From: Cristatella mucedo
Taxonomy: Eukaryota; Bryozoa; Phylactolaemata; Cristatellidae
Reading direction: 5' to 3'
Length of the DNA stretch: 64,000 nt
NCBI GenBank assembly: GCA_009760855.2
Contig: WPIO01000034.1
Location: 3,381,001 to 3,445,000 of the forward strand
Numbering within the stretch: the stretch's first letter is position 1; each line of letters starts with the position of its first letter. Under the pieces are notes generated by a model. That model ran no database searches and had not been told where the DNA came from. It saw only the letters and a program-made list of their open reading frames with translations. The translations under genes and the position numbers were made by a program. This document shows positions 1 to 11,382 of this stretch, in pieces.

Positions 1-617
1 TCGCTTGCCTCTGTCGACGCTGCGCAACAGCGGAGGAGCGGGAGGCAGCAACGACAGCCTTCGCCGCCGCCGCCGCAGCCCCTCCCCCCCACTCGCTGCC
101 ACTGCATTCGTGAGGAACAGGCGGCCGATGAGCTTCAAATAGTTTCATATAGCCAGCTTCATACGCCGCCGATGCGGATGCGAGCGGCAGCCGGCGAACG
201 CGACGCAACACGTCGCCGGGGCACCCACTGCGAGCGTGCGTCGTGATGACAGCGTCGTCGTCGCCCTCGAGAGCAGCTCTCGCAGCCGCCACCGCTAGCC
301 GCCGCTCTGATTCCCCGGCGCGATTTGCGGTTCGACGGCTAGCAAAAAGCGTCCGATATCAAAAAGCGCGGCCGCCAGATAGCGCCCGCGGCCTTTGTGA
401 GGCCGCAGAAAGCCGCTTCGGCAACCGAAGCGCGGCCGGTTCGGCGCGTCCCTGACCTAGCGGAGGCCGTTCTTCGAAAACCCGCGAGCGATGCAGCGCA
501 GCAGCGTAACGCGACTCTCGCGACGCTGCACGTCGGAAGTGTGCATTCATCGCGCACCCGTCGTCAGCTGCGGTCGACGCCGCCGACACGGCGAGACGGC
601 GGCGACGGGAATAAGAA

Positions 618-662
<45 letters not shown>

Positions 663-1783
663 TCGCCGCCGCCGCCGCCGCCTCGCCGCCGCCGCCGCCG
701 CCTCGCCGCCGCCGCCGCCTCGCCGCCGCCGCCTCCGCCGCCTGTGCTTTCGACCGCAGCCGCCACTTTGCCAGCAGATACGTTACGCGGAGTCCCGGTG
801 GCCAGGGACTCGCTGTTCGCCCCGACCTGACGAGCGAGGTGCGGCGAGGAATTAAAAGCCCGACGACACTTTGGCGCTTGAATTGGCTCTAGAGCGTGAC
901 TCGAGCAAATTCAAAATTGCGAACGGCGTGAGAACGGCTGGGAGAAGCGACGTCGATCTCGTCGGCAAGAATGAACTCGCCCGCCGCAGTCGAACCCGCC
1001 GCCTAACTACCGTACATTCAGACGACGCCGTTAGCGACCGAGTCGACCGAGTTGACCCTAACGGTGGGAGCAACCGTAGGCTGGTTAATAGTAGTGATAG
1101 CAATCCATTTGCATGGCGCGCGCTCAGAGAACACTCTGTCTCTGGGCCCTTGGCGTATGCTGTAGACTGTAGCTCTGGTTACTTCTTCCGGGTGCTTTGC
1201 CAGAGCGTTTCGCTCGCGGCCTCGCTTTCGTAGTGCTGTGAGGCGGCGGGCGGGCGGAAGCGCGCTCACAGAGAGCTCGCGCTCCTAGAGAAGTCGCTGA
1301 AGGGCAGATATGGCTGCTGCCCCGCCGACTCTCAAGAGATGGCGGTCGTCCATGCTCGACGGGTCTCTCGTCCGGTTTCAGACGAGCAGCGGCCATTCTC
1401 TTCCACTGGCCGCTCGCCGCCGGCTAGCGGCGGCGCAGGCGGGATCGGCGGCCGCTTCGGGCGGCGGCGGTGGCGGCGGTGAAGGCAGCATCTCGGCTCA
1501 GACCACTCGGCGGAAAGGCCGGCAGTGATCTGCACCCTCGCCCTGCGCTGCGAGCCGCTGTCGGGAGCCACCGCCGCCACCTTGGCATCGCTAACCTCCA
1601 CCCAACGCTTAATAAGAGTGCTCGCTCGATTCTCGACTGACGGACGCCTCGACTCCTCAACTGAGCGCTGCAAGCACTGCTCGGCGGCGGCGCAGTGCAC
1701 GCACGAATGCAGCCAGCGAGCATCGAGGCTTTACTGCGGCTTCGCAGCGGAGCAAGGAGCGATGGCGGATACTCAGTACCGCC
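1..1783. other. GC-rich, CpG-dense segment with no identifiable gene
   Basis: The segment is rich in CpG and CCG/GCC triplets and resembles a CpG-island or promoter-proximal region. Open frames on both strands are low-complexity (Ala/Arg/Pro-rich) and show no recognisable domain. A first exon of an unknown gene could lie here, but nothing in the sequence identifies one. Confidence 0.5.
618..742 (+). repeat. (CCG)n trinucleotide repeat
   Basis: A nearly continuous CCG/GCC array is broken by a few CCT units. It would be read as poly-Pro, poly-Arg or poly-Ala in different frames, which explains the open frames here; none is a credible protein. Confidence 0.95.
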
Positions 1784-1790
1784 AGAGAGA

Positions 1791-1861
<71 letters not shown>

Positions 1862-2131
1862 GGAGAGGGAAAGGGAAAGGGAAAGAAAGAGAGAGAGACA
1901 GAGAGGGAGAGAGAAAGACAGAGAGAGAGAGACAGAGAGAGAGAGACAGAGACACGCAGAGAGGAGAGAGAGAGGGAAGAGAGAGAGAGTACTAGAGAGA
2001 TGGAGAGAGAGAGAGAGGATAGAGAGACAGAGAACATAGTAGAGAGAAGAGATAAGAGAGAGAGAGGGAGAGGGAAAGACATAGAGAGACTAGAGAGAGC
2101 CAGGGGCAGAGAGAGAGAGGGAGAGAGGAGA
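1784..2131 (+). repeat. (GA)n microsatellite, interrupted
   Basis: A polypurine tract of GA dinucleotides carries GGA, GAAAGG and GACA interruptions toward the right end, which suggests an old, decaying array. Arg/Glu and Ser/Leu open frames across it are repeat artefacts. Confidence 0.95.
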
Positions 2132-3165
2132 TTCGTTCTCAAGATTCGCTCAGCACCTGCATCGCTTGAAACTTATGAAACGCTTGAGTTATTATGTTAC
2201 GCAAAGCATCATTCCCTGTAATAAGCTAAGCTTGTTTATTAGTCAGCCCACCTTTATTACACAGTGCTTGCGTTAGATTATTACATAATAATTGCATCGA
2301 AGTCTTATAAAGCCTGCGATAAATTATTGCATGATAATGCTTAATGTCCACGATTGCAAGAAATAAACCTCTAGGATGTTTGATGATATGTATAGCGAAA
2401 CCTACCTTACTAACATCATAAATAATTATGATGCTGGGGTATACAAGCAGAACTAAAATCACATTTCAAATTCACTCTGATAAGCAAAATTTCAAATTCA
2501 CTCTTATAAGCAAATATTATTAAGGTGCACAGCTACACTGAAATGAAGCATGCACTTCAAGAAACTTCACGCAGGTGCTTCGATCTACCAAGGTTTTAAA
2601 AATGTTTATATGTAAGTCACACATGATGCTGAGATCGGTGAATTTTTTTGTTTGTATATATTTTGCTAAAGATTTACATCCAGGCTGGTTGGCGTAATTT
2701 TTCACTTTTTCTTTTACGTTGAATTTGCCAGAACTTTTGATCCCATTTCTGACACATTTTTACAGGTACCGTGAACAAGTTTTCAATTGTCAAACCGATT
2801 CTAAAAGTATCGTCTCGACTTTCCCTCTTAACATGACAATGCACTAGAATTTAACAGCACAACGAAACTTGAGAAAAAGGTTTCAAACGATGGCCCCCCG
2901 TAGCATTCCTGCTGCTAGGGCCATCTGCACAATGGTCAACTTCGCTTCTTTTAACGTAGGCTCCCTTTTTTCCTTAATTTAGCATCGCTTGACCATTCTA
3001 AAACGGATTGTAACGCTTCAATTAATCGGCGAATTGAGTACAAGACATTTGCGCTGCATTAAAATCGAAGGAAAGTAATTGCATTAGATTTTTTGAAATT
3101 CCTTTAAAACGTTTTCTTTTAGCTTTTTCTTTTCGTTCGAAAAGAAAAACGAGCGGCTGCTTCTT

Positions 3166-3206
<41 letters not shown>

Positions 3207-3429
3207 TCTGCAGCCACAGTTTTTGCTAATGCTACTTCGAGGCATTACCACAGCACGGTGAACGAGCCATTCATCTTAATTCGTCTTCCAGAACGGAAAC
3301 AAATTTTTCCTGGGTCTGTTGTGATTTTGCTTTTTTTATAACTTTGCCTAGCCTTTATAGCTGAGCATTTGCACAGCTATACGATTATGTGCGTGGTCTT
3401 TAATTTTCAAAATATTACATTCTTACTAG
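2132..3429. other. AT-rich spacer with no gene seen
   Basis: The composition switches abruptly to AT-rich after the GA tract. A roughly 26-bp tandem duplication (ATTTCAAATTCACTCT core) is visible at about 2463-2514. A (CCG)n tract sits at 3166-3206. No exon or recognisable transposon was found. Confidence 0.5.
3166..3206 (+). repeat. (CCG)n trinucleotide repeat
   Basis: About 13 CCG units form an isolated GC block inside an AT-rich spacer. Confidence 0.93.
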
Positions 3430-3745
3430 TATAAGTCCCATTCAAGTATAAGTCGCACCCTAAATTAATGGATACATTTTTTGAAAAAGAGATGCAATTG
3501 AAAAATACTACTACTGAATATATAGCTCATTTTGTATTAATATAAGTTTGCTTTAATCATCACAGCAAGAAACTCGTCATCAGTATCCTTGTTAACATCT
3601 TCATAATCTTCTGCAACATTGCCAATGTCGGAATCGTCACTTTTACTGTATTCAGCGGCTGACTCTGACTTGCAGTGTATAAGTCGGTTTATTTTTTCAA
3701 ATAAATTTCAAAAAGTGCGACCTATACTCAAACAAATACAGTAAT
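3430..3745 (-). mobile_element. Probable pogo/Tigger-like DNA transposon remnant
   Basis: The ends form imperfect inverted repeats: AAGTATAAGTCGCAC near 3444 and GTGCGACCTATACT at 3715-3728. Between them the minus strand reads a short acidic stretch rich in Ser, Asp and Glu, ending DDEFLAVMIKANLY and a stop. Acidic C-terminal tails just before the inverted repeat are usual in pogo/Tigger transposases of the Tc1/mariner superfamily. The catalytic part is absent, so this would be an internally deleted copy. The family call is an inference from the ends and the tail. Confidence 0.4.
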
Positions 3746-3794
3746 TTCCCCGCACTATTTCACGGATACGCGCTTGATCTGCTGCTGCCGTACA

Positions 3795-5422
3795 GGAATA
3801 ACGTAATACAATTTGTCCCCTGGCCTCAGGTAATGTCCCTGCACCTATCGAAAAGGCTGTAATCAGGCCTCTACTCAAGAAAACGATACCGGACCAAGTG
3901 AAATTGAGCAACTTCCATCCAGTCTCCTTTCTACCGTTTCTATCAAAGTCACTCGAATGATTTGTGGCCGACCAGCTGAACTCTTACATTGAGACCTCTA
4001 ACCTAGAAAAAAGTTCCAGTCTGATTTTAGAGCTAACCACTCCATAGAGTTGGCATTGCTTCGGGTGTATAACGACTGTTTTAGGAATGCAAACATGGGT
4101 AGATTCTCTCTACCTGTTCTGCTCGATCTTTCTGCAGCTTTTAATACTATCGATCCACGTTCTTCTCGAGCGCCTCTCATATCGCTTGGGCATCAATGGC
4201 ACTGCATTGCAATGGTTCAGGTCCTATCTCAGTGGGAGACTCCGGAGTATCGATGTAAAAGGACAAAGATCATCTGAGGTACCTCTGAAATATGGGATAC
4301 CTCGAGAATTTGTGCTTGGTCCCGTTCGTTTCACGGTTTATATCTTTTCGCCTTTTATACTATCCCTTTTGCCGATGTGATTGCCAGGCACAATCTAGGC
4401 TTTCGCTTCTAGGCAGATGACACTGCTGTACATTTGCTGCAATCCCTCCAAACTCTCTAGCCAGCCGAATCGTCTCAACTCTCTCGCTGCATGTAATGAT
4501 GACATTTGCACATGGATGGTAGCAAATTTTCTTAAATTGAATGATGATAAAACCAACTTACTGTAATAGGCAAACTAAGTGTGATTCTAAAATTGGGAAA
4601 GGCTGACGCTCAAAATAGGCTCTGCGAGCATTTCTTCTGTTGAACCTGCGCAAAATCTAGGTGTGATGTTTCAAAATATCCTTTCATTGGACGACCACAT
4701 CAGCTCGACAGTAGAGTCTCCCTACTTTCAGCTACATAAAATTGCTAAAATTCGGGTTTGTTAAGACAGTGATACCACATCTAAATTGGTGCGTGCATTT
4801 GTTACGTCCCGTCTCGACTTTTGTAACTTGCTGGTCTTCCGAAGTGTGTAATCAGTGCTTACATCTGGTGCAAAACTTTGCAACTAGGCTTGTCTGTCGT
4901 AAGCTTCGCAGTGTCCAAATCACAACACTATTCACTGGCCTGCACTGGCTCCCACTCAAGCAACGCATCGGCTTCAAGGCTTTGTCACTCACTTTTAAGT
5001 CCCTTTATTCCCTGGCTCCAACCTACCTATCAGAACTACTCCCCCACCAGGCTAAGAATCGTAGGACCCACTGTTCTGACTCGAATCTTTCAGCTACACC
5101 TCGTGTGAACCTCGAAACTTTTGCAGACCGTGCCTTTAGTTTGCATGCCCCAAAACACTGGAACTCACTCACGACACACGTCACGTCACGCCCCCTGACA
5201 TCAGGCATCTGAAAGAGGCGTGCCACACACCTGTTTATTGCAGCATTTGGTGGGTCGTTGTGATTCGTCCTTCGTGTGCGTATGCGTGCTTACTCTGTGT
5301 CATCCGCTTGTGGATGTTACCATCGAGCATTCGTTATTGCTGTCTATACAGCATCTGTAATGTGCCTAGAAAGAGATTGAGTTCTTCTAGGGCGCTTTGC
5401 AAATATATAATTATTATTGTTG
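3795..5422 (+). mobile_element. LINE-A copy 1 (L2/CR1-like), 5'-truncated with decayed reverse transcriptase
   Basis: Conceptual translation gives the region just before the RT domain (LASGNVPAPIEKAVIRPLLK), then SNFHPVSFLPFLSKSLE followed by a stop. The LGINGTALQWFRSYLSG region follows, then motif B (GIPREFVLGPVRF) and a motif C in which the aromatic residue is a stop (GFRF*ADDT). The C-terminal region with TGLHWLPLKQRIGFKALSLT is present. The 3' end has the family hairpin (GTGCCTAGAAAGAGATTGAG ... GGGCGCTTT) and an AT-rich tail. Many frameshifts and stops make it a dead copy. The 3' UTR belongs to the subfamily with GCATCTGTAATGTGCCTAG. Confidence 0.88.
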
Positions 5423-5498
5423 AAATTATGAAAATTATGGAGAAATGCTTAATCTAAACTAAGCCAATCGAGGAGCCGTGTTGCACCGAGCTCGGGGC

Positions 5499-5680
5499 GG
5501 TGAGCCGTAATGGCTCACTAGCTAAGGTGGTTGCTTTTCATAACCTCGGCCCCGAGGTCGTGGGTTCGAATCCTGTGGTGGGCGATCCTTTATCGCCACT
5601 GCAAGCGGTGGTGATAGCCGCAAAGGCTTTTCTGTCGCTATAAAAAAAAGAAGCTGTTAAATCAGCTAGCATTTTTTTAG
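5499..5680 (+). mobile_element. SINE-1 copy a, tRNA-derived, near full length
   Basis: The head matches RNA polymerase III internal promoter boxes: an A-box-like TAGCTAAGGTGG at 5519-5530 and a perfect B box GGTTCGAATCC at 5563-5573. The body (GCCACTGCAAGCGGTGGTGA) can fold on itself. The 3' end is CTGTTAAATCAGCTAGCAT plus a T-run. This is the best-preserved copy and serves as reference for the others. It is not a functional tRNA gene because no cloverleaf continues after the B box. Confidence 0.85.
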
Positions 5681-6484
5681 GGGAGACTTTCAAAGAAATG
5701 CTCATTTCAAATAGATCGCGAAGCAGTACTCGCATCAGTGGGCGCCATCTTGCATCAAGTATGCATGTCCATTATGAAAGTTTGGTTAGCTTAGGGACAG
5801 TGGAGCTTCGTGCCTGAAGCAAAACTTAGGAGCATATAAAAGGAATAAGCAAACTAGCCAGCGTCTGCTGAAAATAACCCTGTAATTTCTAAGAAGATGA
5901 CAGATGAAGTAAACCTATTAATATCAATCCAGTACATGTCAGAGGCGACAAGGTGATCACTATAGCACAGTCGCAGGCCATGGTTGAAGCTACGTGCGGT
6001 GAAATCGAGAAGCCCGACGGACGACTTGGCCGGTCCGAGCTTATGATTTTTATTACGCAAGAGCGTAGTGTTGGCTACTGATAACCGTCGGGTGTCTGGT
6101 AACTTTACATTGACCGAAGATGAGGCGAACGATGTGATAGTTCTGGTGCCGTAATGGCCGCTCCGGAATATGCGGCTGTTGTAACTTGCCGCCAAACCTG
6201 CTACTGGGCAAGCTACAGATGTAATAGATAACTGGTGCTTTGAATCTGTTCTAACGCTGCTCTTCTCATCGGGCCATCATCCACTGCCGCTAACCGAGTT
6301 TAGAATGCACGTGAGTCACGTGGTAGTCGCCTAGTGGTCACCATCGCTGTTGCTCGTCGTGGAACTGTGCGTTGGCAACGTTCCGTGTGGTGACTGTGCT
6401 ATACGACCACGCGTTAGGGTGACGAAAAACAAAAGTTTTTCAATCTCCATATGTCGCTGTACAATCGCAACGTAAAAGAATTAA

Positions 6485-7652
6485 GCAAATTTTCTTAAAT
6501 TGAGTGATGATAAAACTAACTTACTAGTTATGGGAAAACGAAGTGTGATTCGGAAATTGGAAAGGCTAACGCTCAAAATCGGCTCTACCTGCGTATCTCC
6601 TGTTGAATCTGCACAAAATCTAGGTGTCATGTTCCAAAGTGACCTTTCGTTCGGCGACTAGATCAGCTCCACAATCAAGTCTGCCTACTTCTAGCTACAT
6701 AACATTGCTACAAAATGTGTGCTTGTTTAGACAGGGATACCACATCTAAATTAGTCCATGAATTTGTGACATCTCGTCTTTACTTCTGCAACTCACTGCT
6801 TTCTAGTCTACCGACTTGTGCAATCAGGCATTAACAGCTGGTGCAAAATTCTGCAGCTAGGCTTGTCTGTCGTGAGCGTCGCAGTTGCCACATCACACCA
6901 CTTCTCGCCGACCTGCACTGGCTCCCAGTCAAGCAACGCATCAACTTCAAGGCTTTGTCACTCACTTTCAGGTCCCTTCATTTTTTGGCTCAGGTCTACA
7001 CATCAGATCTATTCCCCAACCAGGCTACACTTCGTACCACCCGGATTTTGTGAGTCTAACTGTTTACATATACCTCGCACGAACCTCAAATCCTTTGGAG
7101 GCCGCGCTTTTAGTTCGAATGCTCCAAAAGCCTGGAACTAACTCCCGACTTGCGTCAAGACATATCCAGATTTGACTACATTTAAAAAGAAACTAAAAGC
7201 GCACCTATTTATGACAGCATTCAGTGGGTCCCTTTGATTCGTTTTTTATGTGCTTATGTGTGCTGACACTGTGCATGCTGCCACTAACCATGCTTGCATG
7301 CTGACCTTGTGCATGTCACCCCTAACCATTATTCCTATTGCTTATTGAGCATAAATAAATAAAATAAATCTTAGCTGATTAAACAGCCTCTTTTTATATA
7401 GCGACAGAAGAGCCTTTACGGCTATCACCACCACTTGCAGTGGCGATACAGAATCGCCCACCACAGGAATCGAACCCACGACCTCGGACCGAGGTCGTGA
7501 AAACCAACCGCCTTACCTAGTGTGCCATCACGGCTCACCATGCTACAACTAACCATTTGATCGTGCTTCCTTTGCAGTAATTGTAAAGTGCCTACATAGA
7601 AGTTGAGTTCTCTGAGGGCGCTTTATCAAACGTATTAGCACTATTATTACCT
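6485..7652 (+). mobile_element. LINE-A copy 2, C-terminal fragment and 3' end, split by a SINE-1
   Basis: The homology starts in the segment after RT motif C (FLKLSDDKTNLLVMGKRSVI) and continues through LVQNSAARLVCRERRSCHIT and LLADLHWLPVKQRINFKALS to the WNxLP-type end. The 3' UTR runs to about 7368, is interrupted by a SINE-1 at 7369-7539, then resumes with TGTAAAGTGCCTACATAGAA ... GAGGGCGCTTTATCAA and a short ATT tail. Stops and frameshifts show that it is inactive. Confidence 0.88.
7369..7539 (-). mobile_element. SINE-1 copy b, nested in LINE-A copy 2
   Basis: Reverse-complement copy of SINE-1, from the 3' end (TTAGCTGATTAAACAGCCTC) to the tRNA-like head (CCTTACCTAGTGTGCCATCA CGGCTCACC in two parts). 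The B box is intact on the minus strand as GGTTCGATTCC. LINE-A 3' UTR sequence flanks both sides, so this SINE inserted after the LINE. Confidence 0.85.
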
Positions 7653-9787
7653 TTTTCTGTGCGATTATTGAGCTTGCACATCCCTTGGTGTGAACACCAG
7701 TTTGATCGAACTCCATTTTGAAGGCGCGCGAGCCACCTCTTTATCGCTGTTTTTCGATCACGATTCGTCGTGCAATTCTCCTCGATCGTTTCAATTCGAT
7801 TTCTCTGGAAGCCCGGCGCCCTGCGGAAAAGCTATTTCAAGCATCTTCCTTCAGTCTGGAATGACTCTAGCGGAATTCATCGCAGTCAACGAACGATCTT
7901 CCGTATCGGTGTTCCGACGAAGACGCTGGCCTTGACCTTTGTCTCGGAAAGGAACCTTTGCCCTAAGAAGAATTCACAGAAGTTCTTGAGGGGGACCGAA
8001 TCCTGATCGAGAGAGCTTCGGGATGAAGAATCGCCTCGCAACGGCTTAGCTTGGCGTGCAATGTCGAGCTGATGCTAATTTCGCCTCTGCTCTAGCGGTC
8101 GCGGGCTCGGCTCTCGAGGACGATACTTTCTTCTTTCTCGCGCCGCGATATTTCCTTCGAGCGTTTGAATGGCATGATATTTTAGGATTTTCTTATTTGC
8201 TGGGGCATAAATCCGACGAGCCGCGGATAGTCTAGCCTCGTTTGACGCCGAGAATGACGGGAGCTCGGTACGGCGGGCCGGAGGCGCGCTGTTTCCTGGT
8301 CGCCGGAGGCGCGCTGTTTCCGAGCTGCGCTTCCTGGTCGCGGCGGCCCGTCGCTTACGTGCCGAGGTTGCACCTGCAGACAGACAAGAGCTCCTCGTTG
8401 CTCGCTGCTGCGGCAGCGACGACTCGAGCAACGCGCGGGCTTTTGCCGGGCACTGACTGCTGCTCGGCGCATGCATCTGCGCAAGTCGACTAAGTGAAGC
8501 GGTCAGCGAACCGCATTCATCTCCCTTACACATCTTCCTTCCTTCTTTTGCAGGAAATTTAAAGTGCCTAGACATAGATTGAGTTCTCTGAGGGCGCTAC
8601 AGCTGGTTTTTACTATTTTTATTCCTATTTCTGTCGCTCAAGTTTCTTCCGTTTATTGAACTTTTTTCGCGAGCGCTGCTGGCCGCTCTTTCTCCGCTCG
8701 CGGCTGATTTCCGAGAAGTTGTGCTGTCTGACCCCTTACAGCCGAGCTCATTTCAATTGCATGCCAATATTGACTATAGATTAGATTAGCTAATTAATTA
8801 GATAGATTTCAGGATATGATTCTTTTTATTGCGAGATCTCGGAGCCTGTGCCGCCCGCTCTTGCAGGTTCAGACTGCGGCGACTTTCTCTGAGAGCATAG
8901 CGCGGAAATATCGGAGCGATTTCTCAATCCGGACTCAACTCAAAACAGTCTTTGACAAAACTAGTGCCCCTCTCAAAGATCTAGCATTGCAAAAATGCCG
9001 CTGCAATATGAGTGACTACGTCAGCCTGAACCTCGAATTGAAGCAGACGCTCGAGTTACTGTAAGCAGACGCTGGAGTCAAAGGAACAGGCGCGCTCGCG
9101 GGCGCCTTATACTCTAACTTCGACGGTCGGCTAAGCGCATCCCTTCCTGCTCGTGGTAGCTTGCATAAAAAGTAACAAATGCCACTTCTCTGAGCGGGCT
9201 AGCTTGGCTTGTCGGCAGAAGCATCTCGCGAAGAGAATATCGGGGGGGCGGAAGTTGCGCGCGCCGAAGCACCTACAGCGGTCTCCTCGTAGTTGCTGAG
9301 AAATGATAGAAAGCGGAGATCGAGCTGCGGCAGCTCGTGCTCGATCGGAACTTGAAAGCAACCGCATTTAGGCAGGTCTACAATGCACCGGCGGTCGACA
9401 TCTTGTATCTGAGGCCGTCGGCTGGCTCTAGCGCTAATCCGGCGCCACGGATTAGCGTCGCAAAAGCTTCCGGAGAGTTGCACGAGGTTTGCATTTGGGC
9501 TAAAAACATAAATAAATAAAAAAAGTGCGCGCACGCGCGCATTTGAGTGCGCGTGCGCGAGCGGGTGAGTGGAAATGGCTGCTTGATTCAAGAAGATTCA
9601 TCCGATGCATTTGAAAATTCCTGGAATTTTTCTGCGGCATAGCCTAGTTGAAACTTGTAGAAACTGCATAAACTCGTTGTTATAGCAACGTCTCTGCTCT
9701 CTGCGGTGAGGAGCGACAGCGGAGGAGCACAAAGAAAGCTGTCAATTTCTGACCAGCGATTTAGAAAGTTCAAATTAGGATAAAGCT
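7653..9787. other. Spacer with no gene recognised
   Basis: Mixed-composition DNA. An 18-bp tandem duplication (CGGAGGCGCGCTGTTTCC) occurs at about 8279-8321 in a GC-rich patch. A solo LINE-A tail lies at 8543-8600. Short open frames show no recognisable domain. Confidence 0.45.
8543..8600 (+). mobile_element. LINE-A 3' tail fragment (copy 3)
   Basis: Only the terminal hairpin region is present (AAAGTGCCTAGACATAGATT then GAGTTCTCTGAGGGCGCTAC), consistent with a severely 5'-truncated insertion. Confidence 0.7.
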
Positions 9788-9978
9788 CGTCTGATTTAAC
9801 GACCTCAGTTCCACAGCAGCATACCTCAGCAGCCTCAGCTATTGCTCACTCCGACACTTGCAGTGTAGGGCATTACAGAACCGCCTGCAACAGGACTCGA
9901 ACCGAAGCAAACCTGCAACAGGACTCGAGAAATGGTCTGGGTCCCGTGAAGTGGAAGCCTTACCGCCAGGCTAAATAT
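9788..9978 (-). mobile_element. SINE-1 copy c, strongly degenerate
   Basis: The minus strand retains a 3'-end-like CTGATTTAACGACCTC, the CACTTGCAGTG block, and B-box-like GACTCGAACC. A local duplication (CTGCAACAGGACTCGA twice) disrupts it. It is older than copies a and b. Confidence 0.55.
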
Positions 9979-10507
9979 CAAAGGCTCGTTTTTTCGAAGT
10001 TAAAAACAGATAGAAACTTTTACATTTACGATTAACGTTAATGATACACTAAAGGAATGACTTCTATTGCAAATGTCGCTATTTTTAACGTACATCGAAT
10101 AGCTTACTAAATGGCAAGCAAAGAGTGTAAGTGACAGTGAGTCTCAGGTTTTACAACCAGTAGGTATTTGGTGTTTATTTATGCGAATGCGAAGGTGCTT
10201 GTGCAAGGAAAAGTATTACTTTAATCACAAAATTTGTTTTCTTACCTTCCATTTGCTCTCGGAGAGCTCAGCTTTGCAGCGAGTGCCACCATATCCGGCG
10301 CTGCTACGAATTGCCGAGACTCACCAAACTCGGTTATTGCATATTTATTCACCTCACTAACTTACGTCAGTTCTGATAGATGTAGATTCTGGTATCACCG
10401 GAAAAAATTAATTTCCCATTTTCTTAAGAACAGAATGAATTTCTGGAAGTTATTCAGTTGTGAATTAATATTGGCTATTTTCTGAAGCACCATCGGCTGT
10501 GCCAAAT
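9979..10507. other. AT-rich spacer, no gene seen
   Basis: No recognisable coding or transposon sequence. It leads directly into the minisatellite at 10508. Confidence 0.45.
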
Positions 10508-11032
10508 AGTGGAGGAGGGGCGCTATAATAGAGGCGGGGGCGCTATAATAGAGGAGGGGGCGCTATAATAGAGGAGGGGGCGCTATAATAGAGGAGGGGG
10601 CGCTATAATAGAGGAGGGGGCGCTATAATAGAGGAGGGGGCGCTATAATAGAGGAGGGGGCGCTATAATAGTGGAGGAGGGGGCGCTATAATAGTGGAGG
10701 AGGGGGCGCTATAATAGTGGAGGAGGGGGCGCTATAATAGTGGAGGAGGGGGCGCTATAATAGTGGAGGAGGGGCGCTATAATACGGGAGGAGGGGGCGC
10801 TATAATAGAGGAGAGGGCGCTATAATAGAGGAGGGGGCGCTATAATAGAGGAGGGGGCGCTATAATAGAGGAGGGGGCGCTATAATAGAGGAGGGGGCGC
10901 TATAATAGAGGAGGGGGCGCTATAATAGAGGAGGGGCGCTATAATAGAGGAGGGGGCGCTATAATAGAGGAGGGGGCGCTATAATAGAGGAGGGGGCGCT
11001 ATAATAGTGGAGGGGGCGCTATAATAGTGGAA
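10508..11032 (+). repeat. Minisatellite with 19-24-bp units containing GGGGGCGCTATAATA
   Basis: I count 25 occurrences of CGCTATAATA separated by GAGGAGGGGG-type or GTGGAGGAGGGGG-type spacers. Units come in blocks: GAG-type, then GTGG-type at about 10670-10780, then GAG-type again. This suggests expansion by segmental duplication of variant blocks. There is no open frame with protein-like composition. Confidence 0.95.
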
Positions 11033-11304
11033 GCTAGAGAAACTCCTGTGTGTGAGCCTCATGCGGTACTGTCGTCGATTTTATTTGAGTAATTTGTGTC
11101 GATAGTAAAGATATCTCGCAAAGATGTAGCTAATGCAGCGGATAAAAATTGGGCACATCTCAACCACCAGTGCTGTTTTAGAGGCAAAGCGAAAGTTCCG
11201 CGAAAGTATTAAATAAGAGAGAGAAATTGTAATCGTGGCACAATGGGGGGTGTCAGTTTTGGGTTTTTTGAAGGAAGGAGAAGTGGGGAGCACTCATTTA
11301 AGAT

Positions 11305-11382
<78 letters not shown>

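Noticed and set aside
5519-5573. tRNA gene candidate with A and B boxes
   Set aside because: The sequence after the B box is not a tRNA 3' half and the same unit is repeated through the window with a common 3' end, so it is a SINE.
10508-11032. CRISPR-like array because of regular repeats
   Set aside because: Spacers are not unique (purine-rich variants of one another) and the context is eukaryotic.
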